Shown here piece after piece: positions 1 to 4,669 of a DNA stretch of 5,679 bases. The stretch lies in assembly GCA_029256565.1 (NCBI GenBank), contig JAQSXQ010000362.1, forward strand, positions 1 through 5,679. The letters run 5' to 3'. The stretch is from Mycobacterium sp. Its GTDB lineage: Bacteria > Actinomycetota > Actinomycetes > Mycobacteriales > Mycobacteriaceae. A model generated the notes under the pieces. That model worked only from the letters and a program-made list of their open reading frames with translations, was not told the origin of the DNA and ran no database searches. Both the position numbers and the translations under genes were made by a program. Each line of letters starts with the position of its first letter. Position 1 is the first letter of the stretch.

Positions 1-78
1 ATGCGCAACGAGCTGGCCAAGATCAATCGACTGCGCCTGGAGCGACTGCTTGCCTCCCCTGGCAGGCTGGAGGGATGA
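1..78 (+). CDS. uraD: OHCU decarboxylase, C-terminal 25 residues (5' end outside window)
   Basis: This is the 3' end of a gene entering from the left; frame 1 is open from base 1 to a TGA at 76-78. The 25 visible residues (MRNELAKINRLRLERLLASP and five more) resemble the Arg/Leu-rich terminal helix of 2-oxo-4-hydroxy-4-carboxy-5-ureidoimidazoline decarboxylases, which often end in an ELA-I-RLRL-LL pattern. The enzyme converts OHCU to S-allantoin, the last step of the urate pathway. Its stop overlaps the start of the hydroxyisourate hydrolase gene (ATGA), and urate oxidase follows, so context carries much of the call. The ATG at base 1 is probably internal, since the family is usually about 160-170 residues. 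No catalytic residue is visible. Confidence 0.7.
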   Translation: MRNELAKINRLRLERLLASPGRLEG

Positions 79-395
79 CGATCTCGACTCACGTCCTCGA
101 TGCCGTCGCAGGCACACCAGCCGCGGGTGTCGCCGTCACCCTTCTCGACGCCGACCACGCCGTCCTCTCCGAGGCGGCCACCGACGACGACGGCCGCATC
201 GCCCGTGTGGCCGAGGCGCTGCCCGCCGGGGTGTACCGGCTCCGGTTCGACACCGGCGCGTACTTCGCACGTCTCGGCATGCCCGCGTTCTATCCGGAGG
301 TCACCGTGACGTTCGAAATCGTCGACGCCTCAGCGCATCACCACGTGCCGCTGCTGCTGTCGCCGTACGCCTATTCGACCTACCGAGGGAGCTGA
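75..395 (+). CDS. uraH: 5-hydroxyisourate hydrolase (transthyretin-like HIUase)
   Basis: A 106-residue protein, normal length for the family. It hydrolyses 5-hydroxyisourate, the product of urate oxidase, to OHCU in the cytoplasm; family members are homotetramers. Visible signatures are the N-terminal STHVLD motif with His6, the TDDDGR motif with Arg41, the HHHVPLLLSP stretch with His88-90, and the C-terminal YRGS tail (residues 103-106), diagnostic of HIUases as against transthyretin. These His, Arg and Ser positions form the known active site. The ATG overlaps the uraD stop as ATGA, so translation is probably coupled. A GGAGGG directly abuts the start, and the better-spaced purine run is GGCAGG at 61-66. 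The next gene begins one base after the stop. No signal peptide is seen. Confidence 0.96.
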   Translation: MTISTHVLDAVAGTPAAGVAVTLLDADHAVLSEAATDDDGRIARVAEALPAGVYRLRFDTGAYFARLGMPAFYPEVTVTFEIVDASAHHHVPLLLSPYAYSTYRGS

Positions 396-396
396 C

Positions 397-1296
397 GTGT
401 CGGGCATCATCCTGGGCGAGAACCAGTACGGCAAGGCCGAGAACCGCATCGTCAGGATCTACCGCGACACGCCCCGGCACGAGATCCACGACGTCAACGT
501 GTCGACATGTCTGCGCGGCGACTTCAGCGCCGCCCACCTCGAGGGTGACCAGTCCGACGTGCTGCCCACCGACACGCAGAAGCAGACCGCCTACGCCTAC
601 GCGAAGGAGAAGGGTCTGCGGTCGATCGAGGACTACGGCCTGGCGCTGGCCCGCCACTTCGTCGGTGACGTCGCACCGGTCACCGCGGCCCGCATCGAGA
701 TCGACGAATACGCTTGGGAGCGAGCGGAAGTCAACGGTGCCGGGCACGACCACACCTGGGTGCGCAAGGGGCAGGAGGTGCGCACCGCTGCCATCACGGT
801 GGACGCCGACGGCGAGTGGGTGGTGGCCGGGTTCAAGGATCTGGTGATCCTCAAGTCGACGGGGTCGGAGTTCGCCGGGTTCCTCACCGACCCCTACACC
901 GTCCTGGAGCCGACGCACGATCGCGTGATGGCGACCTCGCTCGTCGCACAGTGGCGCTTCGACACCACCGACGTCGCCTGGGAGCCCACCTACGCCGACG
1001 TCAAGGCCCGGCTGATCGAACAGTTCGCCGTCGTTCGGTCACTGGCCCTGCAGCAGACGCTGTTTCACATGGGCAAGGCGGTCCTCGAGCACCATCCCGA
1101 GATCGTCGAGATCCGGCTGTCGGCGCCCAACAAGCACCACTTCCCCTACGATCTGGCGCCATTCGGCATCGACAACCACAACGAGGTGTTCCACGCCGAC
1201 GACCGGCCGTACGGACTGATCCAGGCGACGGTCACCCGCGACGACGCACCCCCGGCAGGCCCGGCGTGGGACGTCCAGCGCGGCTGGCTCGGCTGA
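397..1296 (+). CDS. pucL: Urate oxidase (cofactor-free uricase)
   Basis: A 299-residue uricase, the usual length. It oxidises urate with O2 to 5-hydroxyisourate and H2O2 without metal or cofactor. Both T-fold repeats are present. The catalytic triad is visible as Lys13 in NQYGK, Thr58 in LPTDTQK and His247 in PNKHHF, with Asn245 as the oxygen-site asparagine; the EFAGF and DRVMAT segments match urate-binding Phe and Arg regions. The start is GTG at 397, one base after the uraH stop, preceded by GAGGGA at 385-390. The order OHCU decarboxylase, HIUase, uricase gives the complete urate-to-allantoin route in one operon. The C-terminus (RGWLG) is not an obvious peroxisomal-type signal and none is expected. 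The gene converges on sigF with a 7-base gap. Confidence 0.97.
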   Translation: MSGIILGENQYGKAENRIVRIYRDTPRHEIHDVNVSTCLRGDFSAAHLEGDQSDVLPTDTQKQTAYAYAKEKGLRSIEDYGLALARHFVGDVAPVTAARIEIDEYAWERAEVNGAGHDHTWVRKGQEVRTAAITVDADGEWVVAGFKDLVILKSTGSEFAGFLTDPYTVLEPTHDRVMATSLVAQWRFDTTDVAWEPTYADVKARLIEQFAVVRSLALQQTLFHMGKAVLEHHPEIVEIRLSAPNKHHFPYDLAPFGIDNHNEVFHADDRPYGLIQATVTRDDAPPAGPAWDVQRGWLG

Positions 1297-1303
1297 GCGG
1301 CGC

Positions 1304-1963
1304 CTACTCGAGTTGATCGCGGAGCTGAGCCAGCGACTTGGCGAGCAGACGCGACACGTGCATCTGGGAGATCCCGACCCGCTCGGCGATCTGGGTCTGG
1401 GTGAGCGACTCGAAGAACCTCAGCACCAGCACCGTGCGCTCGCGTTCGGGCAGCGATGCGAGCAAGGGACGCAAGGCCTCCCGGTTCTCGATCCGGTCGA
1501 GGTTGCTGTCCATGTCGCCGAGCGTGTCGGCGATGGCAGGCGCCTCCTCGGTGCCGCTGCCGCCGCCGTCGATGGACATGGTGTTGTACGAGCTGCCGGC
1601 GATGAGGCCTTCGACCACTTCCTCGCGGTCCATCTCGAGTTCGGCGGCGAGTTCCGTCGGCGTGGGCGCCCGGCCGAGCCGCTGGGACATCTCCGCGGTT
1701 GCCGCGCCAAGGCGCAGGTGCAGTTCCTTGAGCCGCCGCGGCACCTTCACCGACCAGCTGTTGTCGCGGAAGTGCCGCCGGACCTCGCCCATGATGGTGG
1801 GCACCGCGAACGACACGAAGTCCGAGCCGGCGTCCACGTTGAATCTGATGACGGCGTTGACCAACCCGACGCGGGCGACCTGAACCAGGTCGTCGCGGTC
1901 GATGACGTCCGCGTACTCCGAGTTCGATCGTGCCGGCGAACCCTGGGAGGACGACGCCGTCAC
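1304..1963 (-). CDS. sigF: SigF-type alternative sigma factor with an internal N-terminal deletion
   Basis: A 219-residue group III sigma-70 factor closely resembling mycobacterial SigF. Residues 24-65 hold region 2.2 (DDLVQVARVGLVNAVIRF) and regions 2.3-2.4 (FVSFAVPTIMGEVRRHF). Region 3 follows (about 66-130), and region 4 ends with the helix-turn-helix QIAERVGISQMHVSRLL. SigF directs RNA polymerase to GGGTA-type promoters for stress and stationary-phase genes. The start is GTG, overlapping the rsbW stop as GTGA. Oddity: the normal N-terminal start (SNSEYADV) runs directly through Ile-Asp-Arg into DDLVQ. M. tuberculosis SigF, as I recall it, is about 261 residues and has about 46 residues at this point (from PEMFREL to FEGRGEPR). 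Here about 44 are gone, in frame, removing region 1.2 and most of core-binding region 2.1. Function is therefore uncertain. Confidence 0.93.
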   Translation of the reverse strand: MTASSSQGSPARSNSEYADVIDRDDLVQVARVGLVNAVIRFNVDAGSDFVSFAVPTIMGEVRRHFRDNSWSVKVPRRLKELHLRLGAATAEMSQRLGRAPTPTELAAELEMDREEVVEGLIAGSSYNTMSIDGGGSGTEEAPAIADTLGDMDSNLDRIENREALRPLLASLPERERTVLVLRFFESLTQTQIAERVGISQMHVSRLLAKSLAQLRDQLE

Positions 1964-2364
1964 CGAAGAGAACTCACTCGTCTCGTCGACATGGAGATGC
2001 CTACGATCTGCCCGTCGCCCGACCCGTGGCCGTCTTGATAGGTCTTGATGTCGTCAGTCAGCGAGCTGAGGACGTGCCAGCTGAAGCTTCCGGGTTCCAT
2101 GATGTCGGTCGTGGTACACGACGTCGATGCGTCGATGACGACCTCTTCCAGTTCGGAGCGCACGACGACCACCAGGGTGGCGTCGGGAACGGCGGAGCGG
2201 ATCAGACGGGTGCATGCCTCGTCGACGGCGAGCCGCAGATCGGCGACGGTGTCGGAATCCAGGTCCTCGAAGGTGCCCACCGCCGCAACGAGGGTGCGAA
2301 GGAGCGCCAGGTTCTCCAACCTTGCGGCGACCCTGAATTCGACCTTGTCGTCCACTTCTGCCAC
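1960..2364 (-). CDS. rsbW: Anti-sigma F factor (RsbW/UsfX, HATPase-like)
   Basis: A 134-residue GHKL/HATPase_c-fold anti-sigma factor, similar by recall to mycobacterial UsfX (RsbW): AARLENLALLRTLV near the N-terminus, DLRLAVDEACTRLIRSA at 42-58 and GSFSWHVLSSLTDDI further on. It would bind SigF and be released by anti-anti-sigma partners. In the N-box the general-base Glu49 is kept, but the Mg-coordinating Asn of SpoIIAB/RsbW is Arg53, and the glycine boxes are degenerate; the mycobacterial homologue shares this as far as I recall. The start is GTG at 2364 with AGGAGG at 2374-2369, spacing a tight 4 bases; GTG at 2355 is an alternative. Its stop overlaps the sigF start (GTGA), so the two are co-translated. 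Partner preference for the shortened SigF cannot be judged. Confidence 0.93.
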   Translation of the reverse strand: MAEVDDKVEFRVAARLENLALLRTLVAAVGTFEDLDSDTVADLRLAVDEACTRLIRSAVPDATLVVVVRSELEEVVIDASTSCTTTDIMEPGSFSWHVLSSLTDDIKTYQDGHGSGDGQIVGISMSTRRVSSLR

Positions 2365-2368
2365 GCGT

Positions 2369-2374
2369 CCTCCT
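2369..2374 (-). promoter_or_regulatory. Ribosome binding site of rsbW
   Basis: On the minus strand AGGAGG reads from 2374 to 2369, four bases before the GTG at 2364. It is a full Shine-Dalgarno match, though close to the start. It favours the GTG at 2364 over the in-frame GTG at 2355, which would sit 13 bases away. Confidence 0.7.
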
Positions 2375-2391
2375 GCCGACCTCCCGAGAGA

Positions 2392-2420
2392 CTACCCCGG
2401 GGGATTTCCGACTGTTCACC
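2392..2420 (-). promoter_or_regulatory. Candidate SigF-type promoter of rsbW-sigF
   Basis: Read on the minus strand, GGTGAAC (2420-2414) is followed after 16 bases by GGGTAG (2397-2392). The mycobacterial SigF consensus is roughly GGWWT-N16-17-GGGTAY. The -10 match is five of six and the -35 match is weak. Position fits well: transcription would start near 2385, leaving a leader of about 20 bases that contains the AGGAGG. If real it implies autoregulation of the anti-sigma/sigma operon by SigF, as known for the usfX-sigF promoter of M. tuberculosis. The assignment is by eye. Confidence 0.45.
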
Positions 2421-2541
2421 AACTATCCGTTGCCCCACCGGAGGCGGGGCGCAGCGTCGATGTCGTTGACCTGGGGGCCCCTTCGCGGGATGCGCGCAGG
2501 ACCGACGAGGGACGCCATGACCCGGCTCACATAACCGTTTT

Positions 2542-2565
2542 TAGGGTCGGCTAAACCCGGCCCTA
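2542..2565. repeat. Inverted repeat / hairpin upstream of the CsbD-family gene
   Basis: TAGGGTCGG (2542-2550) and CCGGCCCTA (2557-2565) pair over 9 positions, eight Watson-Crick and one G-U, around the loop CTAAAC. A GTTTTT run precedes it on the plus strand, so neither strand has a T-tract after the stem and it does not look like a terminator. It lies between the divergent rsbW and csbD-like genes, 85 bases before the csbD-like start, and could be an operator or leader structure. The rest of 2365-2649 holds the rsbW promoter region and a weaker hairpin at 2432-2450, with no supportable gene. Confidence 0.45.
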
Positions 2566-2649
2566 CCCATGCGGCGGATGCCCCGCCCCATTGCGCCGAA
2601 CGGCCGGACGTTGCGTTTGGCGACCGATCTTGACGGGAAGACAGCAGTC

Positions 2650-2886
2650 ATGAGTGATCAGAACAGTGGACCCGCTGAGGGCATCAAGGGCGTCGTCGAA
2701 GACGTCAAGGGCAAGGCGAAGGAAGCCGTCGGCACCGTCACGGGGCGTGGCGACCTGGTCAACGAGGGCGAGGCCCAGCAGGACAAGGCCGAGGCTCAGC
2801 GTGAGGCCGCCAAGAAGGAAGCCCAGGCCGACGCCGCTCGCGCCGGCGCTGCCGCTGCGGAGAAGCGCCAGCAGGCCAACCAGTAG
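2650..2886 (+). CDS. CsbD-family stress-response protein
   Basis: A 78-residue hydrophilic, Lys/Ala/Glu-rich protein. The first half (residues 8-40) carries the CsbD-like pattern: EGIKGVVEDVKGKAKEAVG, then TGRGDLVNEGEAQQDKAEAQ. The second half is an alanine-rich charged helix (KKEAQADAARAGAAAAEKRQ), probably helical or disordered. There are no cysteines, signal peptide or membrane segment. CsbD in Bacillus is controlled by SigB, and mycobacterial homologues (some annotated microaggregate-binding protein 1) are linked to general stress; the biochemical role is unknown. The ATG at 2650 is chosen because GGGAAG (2635-2640) lies nine bases ahead and homology begins here; in-frame ATGs at 2569 and 2578 would add a basic, unrelated leader. 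It is divergent from rsbW, which suggests membership of the same stress regulon, but no clear SigF promoter was seen on this strand. Confidence 0.9.
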   Translation: MSDQNSGPAEGIKGVVEDVKGKAKEAVGTVTGRGDLVNEGEAQQDKAEAQREAAKKEAQADAARAGAAAAEKRQQANQ

Positions 2887-2891
2887 TCGAT

Positions 2892-2935
2892 CGGCGAAGG
2901 GCCCGGCCGGAGTGATCCGGTCGGGCCCTTCGTCG
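2892..2935. terminator. Long bidirectional terminator hairpin
   Basis: A near-perfect stem of about 20 base pairs around a GTGA tetraloop (2912-2915). The core arm GAAGGGCCCG (2896-2905) pairs with CGGGCCCTTC (2922-2931). The inner GCCGGA/TCCGGT and outer CGGC/GTCG segments extend the stem, with two G-U pairs. It starts 6 bases after the csbD-like stop and ends 15 bases from the arsR stop on the other strand, so it can serve both convergent genes. There is no U-tract, as is common in mycobacterial terminators. Confidence 0.85.
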
Positions 2936-2949
2936 TGCCGGTCGAGTGG

Positions 2950-3285
2950 CTAGTCGAGGCGTTCGGCGATGCGCTTGATCGCAGCCAGACGTTGGTCCCA
3001 CCGGCGCCCGATCGTCTCGAGTTCCGTGGCGAGTGCGCTCAGCCGCGCGCCCAGCGCCCGGTATCGCACCTCGCGTCCGGACCGGATGGAGTCGACGAGC
3101 CCCGCGTCGGCCAGCACCGCGAGGTGTTTGGCGATCGCCTGCCTGCTCACCGGCATCCGGGCGGCGAGCGCGCTCGCGGACAGATCCTCCCTGCCGACCT
3201 CGGTCAGGATGCGCCAACGGGTCTCGTCGGCGAGTGCTGCCAGGACCGCGGGGACCTCACCGACCACCCCCTCGTCGCCGCTCAT
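2950..3285 (-). CDS. ArsR-family transcriptional repressor
   Basis: A 111-residue winged-helix regulator. Residues 13-31 (AVLAALADETRWRILTEVG) are the first helices with the family DETR-RIL signature. The recognition helix is VSRQAIAKHLAVLADAGLV, and the wing is SIRSGREVRYRAL. There is no cysteine anywhere, so the thiol metal sites of ArsR/SmtB sensors are absent and it is probably not a soft-metal sensor. Its ATG (3285-3283) overlaps the stop of the SRPBCC gene as ATGA, so it is the second gene of a coupled two-gene operon. ArsR/SRPBCC pairs are widespread in actinomycetes, and the regulator typically represses its own operon. Two matched inverted repeats upstream are its likely operators. 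The ligand is unknown. Confidence 0.93.
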   Translation of the reverse strand: MSGDEGVVGEVPAVLAALADETRWRILTEVGREDLSASALAARMPVSRQAIAKHLAVLADAGLVDSIRSGREVRYRALGARLSALATELETIGRRWDQRLAAIKRIAERLD

Positions 3286-3710
3286 CGCGACTCGACGAAC
3301 GCCACCAGTTCGCCGAGTTCGGCCTCCCAGCCACCGACATTGCCCTCCAGCTTGCCCGCGGGGTCGTCGAGTTCCTCGAAGCCCGTCTCGAGCAGCGACA
3401 GTCTGGTGCCCGACGCGATCTCGGCGAGGTCGAACCGGACGACGGTCGAGTTGCCGGGCGCCGGGTCGGCGCCTGCCACGTGGGCCCACCGGTAGATCAG
3501 CGTCTTGGGCCGGTCGACGTGCTCGATGGTGACGCGGGATTCCGCTCCGTGCTCGGTCCACCCGAACAGTCCCTTGCCACCCGGGCGGGCGTCGAATTCG
3601 CAGCGGTCGCCGAACCACTCGGCGATGAGCTTCGGTTCGGTGAGCGCGGCCCATACCTTCTCCACCGGGGCATCGATGTCGATGGACTTGGTGATCTCGA
3701 GTGTCGCCAT
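3282..3710 (-). CDS. SRPBCC (AHSA1-like / START-fold) domain protein
   Basis: A 142-residue single-domain protein of the Hsp90-activator AHA1-homologue type. The pattern is ITKSIDIDAPVEKVWAALTE at the N-terminus, then AEWFG, a central GTRLSLLETGFEEL strand region, and a C-terminal helix beginning GNVGGWEAELGEL, which normally closes a hydrophobic ligand cavity. The bacterial proteins are not co-chaperones; they may bind small hydrophobic molecules, but the ligand here is unknown. The ATG at 3710 is supported by GAAGGAG (3724-3718) with 7-base spacing; a longer upstream extension would run through the operator region and is rejected. The gene leads the operon and is coupled to arsR. No signal peptide or membrane segment is visible. 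Confidence 0.9.
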   Translation of the reverse strand: MATLEITKSIDIDAPVEKVWAALTEPKLIAEWFGDRCEFDARPGGKGLFGWTEHGAESRVTIEHVDRPKTLIYRWAHVAGADPAPGNSTVVRFDLAEIASGTRLSLLETGFEELDDPAGKLEGNVGGWEAELGELVAFVESR

Positions 3711-3717
3711 GGCAGTT

Positions 3718-3724
3718 CTCCTTC
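3718..3724 (-). promoter_or_regulatory. Ribosome binding site of the SRPBCC gene
   Basis: GAAGGAG on the minus strand (3724-3718) stands seven bases before the ATG at 3710. This strong match decides the start against upstream in-frame ATGs, the furthest at 3791. Confidence 0.85.
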
Positions 3725-3735
3725 GGTCGATGATG

Positions 3736-3753
3736 TGCAACTTCATGGTTGCA
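3736..3753. promoter_or_regulatory. Inverted-repeat operator 1 (probable ArsR site)
   Basis: TGCAAC (3736-3741), spacer TTCATG, GTTGCA (3748-3753): a perfect dyad with 6-base arms. Relative to the SRPBCC-arsR operon it lies just downstream of a plausible -10 (TAGGTT, 3760-3755, minus strand), covering the expected transcription start. That is a usual place for repressor binding. It is repeated with identical arms at 3770-3787. Confidence 0.7.
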
Positions 3754-3754
3754 T

Positions 3755-3781
3755 AACCTAGACGTGTTCTGCAACCCCCAA
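3755..3781 (-). promoter_or_regulatory. Candidate promoter of the SRPBCC-arsR operon
   Basis: On the minus strand a TAGGTT -10 (3760-3755) is preceded, at 15-base spacing, by TTGGGG (3781-3776). The spacing is short and the -35 poor, so only the -10 is persuasive. The box sits between the two dyads, with operator 2 overlapping the -35 and operator 1 the start site, consistent with autorepression. Confidence 0.4.
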
Positions 3782-3787
3782 GTTGCA
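3770..3787. promoter_or_regulatory. Inverted-repeat operator 2 (probable ArsR site)
   Basis: TGCAAC (3770-3775), spacer CCCCAA, GTTGCA (3782-3787). The arms and the 6-base spacing match operator 1 while the spacers differ, which is the pattern expected of two binding sites for one dimeric regulator. Centres are 34 bases apart, about three helical turns. This copy also lies 49 bases upstream of the divergent FAD-subunit start. Confidence 0.7.
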
Positions 3788-3823
3788 CCACCCGATCGAG
3801 GTGCGTCGGGCGCCCCCGGTGCC

Positions 3824-3829
3824 TACCGT
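3824..3829 (+). promoter_or_regulatory. Candidate -10 box for a leaderless transcript of the FAD-subunit gene
   Basis: TACCGT (3824-3829) fits TANNNT and ends seven bases before the A of the ATG at 3836, the distance expected if transcription starts at the start codon. No Shine-Dalgarno sequence is seen before the ATG. No good -35 was found. Leaderless mRNAs are common in mycobacteria. Confidence 0.4.
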
Positions 3830-3835
3830 CTAGTG

Positions 3836-4669
3836 ATGGACCTCGACAACGTCGAAGCGGTCATCACACCGACGTGCCGCGACGACGTGTGGCCGCTGCG
3901 ACCGGGTGACGTCATGCTCGCCGGCGGCACGTGGTTGTTCTCCGAGCCCCAACCGCAGGTGCGCCGACTCGTCGACCTCACCACGCTGCGATGGCCACCG
4001 ATCGAGACGACCGCCGACGGGATCGAGCTGGCCGCCACCTGCACGCTGGCCGACGTGTCGGCGCTGTCCACCACGCTCGTACCCGACCGGCCCGACTGGT
4101 CCGCAGCACCCCTGTTCCACCAGTGCTGCACCGCCTTGTTGGCGTCGTCCAAGATCTGGCGTACGGCCACCGTCGGTGGCAACCTCTGCCTCGCCTACCC
4201 CGCAGGCGCCATGATCTCGCTGCTGGCCGCCCTCGACGGCGAAGTCACCGTGTGGCGGGCCGACGGCACCGACTACCGGCTTCCGATCACCGACTTCGTG
4301 ACGGGCGACTCGGCCAACGCGCTGCGACCGGGCGAACTGATCCGTTCCGCACACCTCCCTGCTCCGGCACTGCGCGCACGCACGGCCTACCGCAAGCTCG
4401 CACCGTCGGCACTCGGACGCTCCGGGATCGTCGTCATCGGACGCCGCGACGCCGCCGTCGACGGTGGGCGCGTCGTGCTGTCGGTAACCGCGGCGACCGT
4501 GCGGCCCCACGTGTTTCCCTTCGCTCACCCCCCGACGCCCGAGGAGCTGCGAGCCGCGCACGCCACCATCCCCGCCGACGGCTGGACGATCGACGCGCAC
4601 GGGGATCCGGACTGGCGAGCCGCGATGACGTTGACGCTGGCTCAGCAGGTCTGCGCGGAACTCACATGA
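3836..4669 (+). CDS. Xanthine dehydrogenase family FAD-binding subunit
   Basis: A 277-residue FAD-binding subunit of the molybdenum hydroxylase family (CoxM/PucC/XdhB type), which passes electrons from the iron-sulfur centres to NAD+ or another acceptor. The FAD motifs are LAGGTWLF (residues 28-35) and TVGGNLCLAYPAG (112-124), the usual AGGT and T-GGN loops. The C-terminal CO-dehydrogenase flavoprotein domain begins around ARTAYRKLAPSALGRSG. Length is near the usual 270-290. The start is the ATG at 3836, with GTG at 3833 as a close alternative; an upstream extension to 3749 would cross the operators. Its stop overlaps the next gene's ATG (ATGA), giving a coupled FAD then Fe-S/Mo operon. With uricase genes nearby, xanthine or hypoxanthine is the likely substrate, but the sequence alone does not fix it. 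Confidence 0.92.
   Translation: MDLDNVEAVITPTCRDDVWPLRPGDVMLAGGTWLFSEPQPQVRRLVDLTTLRWPPIETTADGIELAATCTLADVSALSTTLVPDRPDWSAAPLFHQCCTALLASSKIWRTATVGGNLCLAYPAGAMISLLAALDGEVTVWRADGTDYRLPITDFVTGDSANALRPGELIRSAHLPAPALRARTAYRKLAPSALGRSGIVVIGRRDAAVDGGRVVLSVTAATVRPHVFPFAHPPTPEELRAAHATIPADGWTIDAHGDPDWRAAMTLTLAQQVCAELT

Noticed and set aside
1313..2038. A long open frame on the plus strand opposite sigF and the end of rsbW
   Set aside because: It is a mirror of the GC-rich codon pattern of sigF; its product is low-complexity Arg/His/Gly-rich with no family resemblance, whereas the minus-strand frame is clearly SigF.
2432..2450. GCCCC/GGGGC hairpin in the rsbW upstream region
   Set aside because: Short, with an A-C mismatch, and expected by chance in GC-rich DNA; no position-based role is evident.
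2563..2590. A second GGGTAG on the minus strand as a SigF promoter for rsbW
   Set aside because: No GGWWT-like element lies 16-17 bases upstream, and the leader would be about 200 bases long.
2569..2649. N-terminal extension of the csbD-like protein from the ATG at 2569
   Set aside because: The extra residues are basic and unlike the family, and a Shine-Dalgarno sequence precedes the ATG at 2650.
3749..3835. N-terminal extension of the FAD subunit from the ATG at 3749
   Set aside because: It would run through the operators and promoter elements, and the family similarity begins near 3836.
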